Shown: in pieces, positions 59,394 to 64,000 of the stretch
How positions within the stretch are numbered: position 1 is the stretch's first letter
How the letters are laid out: every line of letters begins with the position of its first letter
Origin: Antedon mediterranea
Taxonomy: Eukaryota; Echinodermata; Crinoidea; Comatulida; Antedonidae
Assembly (NCBI RefSeq): GCF_964355755.1
Contig: NC_092680.1
Location: forward strand, 1,837,001-1,901,000
Direction: 5' to 3'
DNA length: 64,000 nucleotides
The notes under the pieces: model-generated
Told to the model about the DNA's origin: nothing
The model's input: the letters and a program-made list of their open reading frames with translations, nothing else
The model's database searches: none
Position numbers and translations under genes: made by a program

Positions 59394-62300
59394 ATGGCGG
59401 ATCCCATTGCAATAGGCGTTGTTGCTGGCATTATAACTATTGCAGCGTCTGCTACTATATACCTACGACTACGTTTTCCCACCATAGGCTCTGATCTAAA
59501 GTTCATCAAACTGATCGCCGGCGTGATGCTGGAAAATAAAAAGTTCGGAAAAAAAAGTTACACAATCATAGACTTGTTTATGGACAGCGTAGACAAGCAC
59601 CCAAATAAAACGTTACTTTTAGATGAAAACGGGTCTGTAACTTACGAAGAAGTAGACCATCTTTCAAGTAAATTCGCGCATTATGTTCGTGAGGAGGGGA
59701 CACTGAAATTGAAAGACGTGGCCGCTGTGTTGATGTACAATAGCCCCGTGTTTTGTTGGACGTGTCTGGGGCTAGGCAAGCTAGGAATCACTGGTGCTCT
59801 ACTTAATTTCAATCTTAGATCGGACGCCTTGCTGCATTGTATTAAAGTTAGCAAAGCAAGGGTTATTATCTGTGAAAACGGTAAGGAGAGTACTTTTAAT
59901 AGATGTTAATAGTAGACCACGTACTTAGTTTCGCATCAGAGACAAAACACCGTCCAAACCGCCTGATAGGCCTACTGCCTACTTTACATGTTTTTGTTGT
60001 CTTATATAGGTTCATCCCACTTTAATTTCCATTATATAGTACATTTCATTTTTATGTACACATCTCTTATATTTTAACTTTCTCCATTGACATTGTGTTT
60101 TTAAATATGTATGTACATAATTTATTTAAATCTACAATTATATTTTCAGATCCTGCTTTTATAGATGCACTAACCGAGATTGATTCTGGTCTAAAGGATC
60201 TTGGTGTAAGCATTTGGGTTATTGGTAAAGAGACAGCAGACCATCCTAAAACACCTTTGATGAAGAATATCACGTGGGATTTACAGTCACAACCAATCCA
60301 TCGACCATCTAGACACTTACGAGATGGCTTGAAACTAGATGATATTGCTGTCTATATTTATACATCTGGGACTACAGGTAAGCTACGATGACGTATTCAG
60401 ATGAGGTGCCGATGACTTTTTTCTCTTGCCTTTTCTTCTATGATACTATAATCCCATGTTTGGTTGATTTAAATTGTCCTTTCTGATGTAGCTCAGTTCT
60501 ACTAATGACCATTATGCCTAAATTTATATATCTATATACATTTTGTTATTAATAGTTGTTGATGTTTGTATTGACCGCACGACAGTTTTTGTGAGTGCCG
60601 CACCACCGTTCCATATAATTTAATTCATGGATACAGGCCTCTAGAAAGATTAGTCAAAGTATACAAACATCGCTCTGTGTTGGGATAGGGAGCTAGGGGA
60701 AGGCCGGGTACAAAGTTCGCCTTTTTGAATGACTTCCATAAATATCAACTTGAACACAAGGAAACATAAAACCCTACAACATTCAGTCAGCCCATACATG
60801 CCAAACAATGCCCAAATCACACAGTATACATATTGATCGAATTTAACACGAGGCGATTTTAATAAACTATTTCCGTAATATGTTTTTAATTTCCCGTGAA
60901 CATAGTTTAATCCTCTGATCCAACGTCATATTTTGACTTTTATAATTGCTATTATTGTTGCGTGTACATCGTTAATATTGACAAAACTGTTTTGATAGCC
61001 GATTTTACGGTCCGTTAATCTGGATTCCAGACAGAATTTTGACTTAATATTAGTAAAAAGATAAAGTTTTTGCACATATGGCGTTTCATACGTATACTTT
61101 CGTTAATGGAAAACAGGCGTAAGCTGCAATATTTAGATGTAAATAATGTAAACTACGGTCATATTACTATGGTATGGGAGTTAATATCTGTTGATTATAG
61201 AAGAATATTAATCATGTTGGGATTATATAATATGTTGTTTTTCTATGTACACAAATCATAGCATAAGGTTAGGTACTTAAATTTATATTTCTAGGTCTAC
61301 CCAAGCCAGCTCGAATATCATGGAGCAAGTTACATAAAGGATCTTATATTATGACAATCTATGACAAAGGGCCTGATAATGTTGTGTATACTCCATTACC
61401 AATGTATCACAGTGCTGGCTATATCATTAGTTTCATGTGCGTCATCAGGATTGGTAAGTTAAGAAAATTAAATAACGAAATGAATAATTCTATGAATAGT
61501 TTTTTTTTTTATTCTTAAAGTTACTGTTTTTATTGTTATTCATAGGTATGACTCTAGCAATGAGAAAGAAATTTTCCGTGAGATATTTTTGGGATGACGT
61601 GAGGAAGTTCAAAGCTACGATTATTCAGTATATTGGAGAAACATGCCGCTATCTTCTCGATGCACCTCAGGTTAGTATAGCAATGATGACGTAGAACCAT
61701 TTGTGACGTAGAACCAGTTATTTTATGACATTAGTTTAACGTCCGCAATTCCGTAGAACCAGTTATGACGTAAAACAAGTTGTGACGTAGAACCAGTTAT
61801 GACATTAGTTTAACGTCCGCAATTCCGTAGAACCAGTTATGAGGTAAAACAAGTTGTGACGTAGAACCAGTTATGACATTAGTTTGACGTCCGTAATTCC
61901 GTAGAACCAGTTATGACGTATAACAAGTTGTGACGTAGAACCAGTTATGACATTAGTTTGACGTCCGTAATTCCGTAGAACCAGTTATGACGTAAAACCA
62001 GTTGTGACGTTGAACCAGTTATGACATATAACTATATTTTGACGTACACAATTCCATAGAACCAGTTATGTCGTAGAGCAACCATACTAGTTTTAAACCA
62101 GTTATGACAGAGCACTACTTTCATTTAACAATATTTTATGAAAAAATTTTTATTTAATTTAGTTAGTTAGTAAATGTGTATGTACCGTAACCATTGGTTC
62201 GTTTAATGTTATATTATATTTTAGAATCCTAATGACGGTGTTTATGACCACACTGTTTCCCTTGCTATTGGTAATGGTCTACGGGAATGTATTTGGAACG

Positions 62301-63930
62301 AATTCCAAACTCGTTTTAACATCGAACGAATTGGAGAATTCTACGGAGCCACTGAAGGCAATCTGTTAACCTTTAACCTCGATGGCAAAGTCGGTTCATG
62401 TGGACAAGTTAGCGAGTTTATGAGGGTAGGTATACCAAACATTTAAAAAGAATATTAACATGATTGTTTTGCAGCCGTTTTATATGAATAAGTCTTGCAT
62501 TTATGACATATTTTCATTTTGGTGTCTTGGGATAATTAAAATAAGGTTGTCAAGTATAATTTTAATTTAGGGAAACTTTTCCGACTGAATACAAAAAAGC
62601 ACAGATGCTTTGTAGGCTTATATCATATATATTATTTGGTTCCGCATCAAAATGGCTGGATACACTATTTAAAATGCGTATGTGAACTATATTATAACAA
62701 ATAATCTGAATCTCTACCTTTTTTTACATTTATGTCCTATTTGTTGGTTCGTGTGAATGCTTATAACCAATAAAGTTATCATCTTTTAGATGGTAGCTGG
62801 TACACTGGAAATTGTTGAATGTGATTTCGAGACATCAGAACCCATCCGAAACAGCAAAGGAATGTGTACTTTACTTGCACCAGGTAAACATCAACTCTTA
62901 CGTGCACTTACTACACTCATATCTCGTATTATATTGTTGTTGGCATAGTCAAATGTAATCGAACGTAACTTGGGTTTGTTTGTATTAAGCATATTCGATC
63001 AAGTTTAATAACAGTTGTAGGCTTTAGCATACCGTACTGATAATGTATGTACGACGACTACGCGACGTCAAATGCGTAATTAGTAAAGACGAATATTTTG
63101 GTACATATGGCGTTTCATACGTATACGTATACTCCTCATAATTCTTCTTCTTCTTTGGAATACTGCTTAACGATCCTTAATTACTATCAAACAAAAGTCG
63201 AAACGTCGACTGGTGGAATAACATAAAAAAGACAATTTTCGAATGAATTCAATATTTACGATAAACAAGACATTTTTAGTGCAAAAAGGGAAATTTTTCC
63301 CACATTACTATATGCTTATTAATAGATCATACGAATACTATTAGGTCAGGCTGGTCTTGTGATTAACCAGATCACACCTAAAACACCAGTTGATGGCTAT
63401 GTCGCCTCAAAAGAAGTAAACGAGAAGAAAATGATACGAAATGTTAAGAAACAGGGCGATGTATACTTTAATTTTGGTGATCTCCTATTCATGGATAAAG
63501 AAGGCTACCTGTACTTCAAAGATCGCATCGGTGATACCTTTAGGTAAGATTTTCGGTGATTTTAACTAGCTAGGTACCGTCATTATTTGAGTCACATAAT
63601 AGGTGAGATCTCTTTACTATGCAAGCGTTTGTTTGTTTTGAATTTGTATTGTTTTAAACTTTTCCTTGTTTTGCTTCTGCAATGTTTTTCTTCATTGCTA
63701 AACTGTGATTAGTTTCGCAGTATTTTACTTTAAATGATTTGTTTTGAATTATTCATTATTGTTTTAATCTATTAGTTGTTTTGGAAGCATCTCATGATTT
63801 TTTTTTTTTTGCATTGAACTATTTTGTTTTAGATGGAAAGGCGAGAACGTAGCTACCACTGAAGTAGATAATGTCCTAACGGATTTTGATGGTGTTAACA
63901 TCGCAAACACCTACGGCGTTGAAGTAGGAG
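59394..63930 (+). CDS. SLC27A2: SLC27A2/6-like fatty-acid transport protein (very-long-chain acyl-CoA synthetase), 3' end outside window
   Basis: ATP-dependent acyl-CoA synthetase that activates long and very-long-chain fatty acids at ER, peroxisome or plasma membrane. Eight exons seen: 59394-59880, 60150-60377, 61295-61453, 61546-61670, 62225-62425, 62790-62883, 63345-63543, 63833-63930; 530 codons, frame continuous, of the usual ~620. A hydrophobic N-terminal segment (about residues 5-22) precedes the enzyme domain. Motifs: AMP-binding loop YIYTSGTTG (231-239), FYGATEG (Tyr373-Glu377), and the FATP signature [13 protein letters not shown] (from residue 491), with Asp and Arg typical for ATP ribose contact. 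FWDDVRKF and IQYIGE are closest to SLC27A2/A6 among human members, from memory; the exact orthologue is uncertain. The last exon ends at a GT donor, so one or two exons lie beyond the window. Confidence 0.92.
61028..61100. mobile_element. Dispersed repeat family 3 fragment
   Basis: TTTTGACTTAATATTAGTAA and CACATATGGCGTTTCATACG; intron 2 of the SLC27A2-like gene. Confidence 0.55.
61680..62110. repeat. Degenerate ~15-bp / higher-order repeat in the SLC27A2-like gene
   Basis: GACGTAGAACCAGTTAT and variants repeated some 18 times, arranged in larger blocks ending ACGTCCGCAATTCC (about five). It begins 10 bases past the donor of exon 4. Confidence 0.8.
63085..63245. mobile_element. Dispersed repeat family 3 fragment
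   Basis: TAAAGACGAATATTTTGGTA, CATATGGCGTTTCATACGTA, then AACAAAAGTCGAAACGTCGA; intron 6 of the SLC27A2-like gene. Confidence 0.5.
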
Positions 63931-64000
63931 GTAAGGCCGACCTTTTTACATAGGCCCCCTACTACGTTAATCCTCCCGGTAGCACCCCACTCTGTCCTTC

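Overview
This is eukaryotic nuclear DNA: AT-rich, with short exons joined by consensus GT-AG introns and many small transposons and minisatellites. The gene set is typical of a metazoan: proprotein convertases, an atypical MAP kinase of the ERK3/ERK4 type, dolichol kinase, a nucleotide-sugar transporter and a fatty-acid transport protein. The repeat style, including the frequent word TAGGCCTA, suggests a marine invertebrate, perhaps an echinoderm or relative. That guess is weak.

Layout. (1) 38-23,004, minus: a long PCSK5/6-like convertase. I resolved 25 coding exons in one unbroken frame, covering signal peptide, prodomain, subtilisin domain, P domain and at least 14 furin-like Cys-rich repeats; the gene runs off the left edge. 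(2) 23,005-31,198: spacer holding a hAT-like element, a tRNA-derived SINE and one LINE inserted inside another. (3) 31,199-39,647, minus: a second, head-to-tail convertase with matching intron positions, ending at a stop codon just after the P domain. Intron 3 contains a complete hammerhead ribozyme fold on the transcribed strand. (4) 41,123-44,401, minus: an ERK3/4-type kinase with the MK5-docking motif but an unusual activation-loop sequence. (5) 45,619-50,048, minus: dolichol kinase, divergent from (6) 51,906-54,582, plus: SLC35A4. (7) 54,583-59,393: repeat-rich intergenic DNA. (8) 59,394 to beyond the right edge, plus: an SLC27A2/6-like very-long-chain acyl-CoA synthetase.

Four of the genes fit the secretory pathway: two luminal proteases, the ER kinase that makes dolichyl phosphate for glycosylation, and a Golgi-type sugar-nucleotide transporter. 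The sequence itself shows no co-regulation beyond the divergent DOLK/SLC35A4 pair.

Repeats dominate the non-coding DNA. A terminal-inverted-repeat MITE family occurs at least 14 times. One copy, in intron 14 of the long convertase, has expanded its internal 21-bp unit to about 136 copies (2.9 kb), which creates false open frames of nearly 1,000 codons on both strands. Two other minisatellites were each split by a later DNA transposon, and target-site duplications can be read there.
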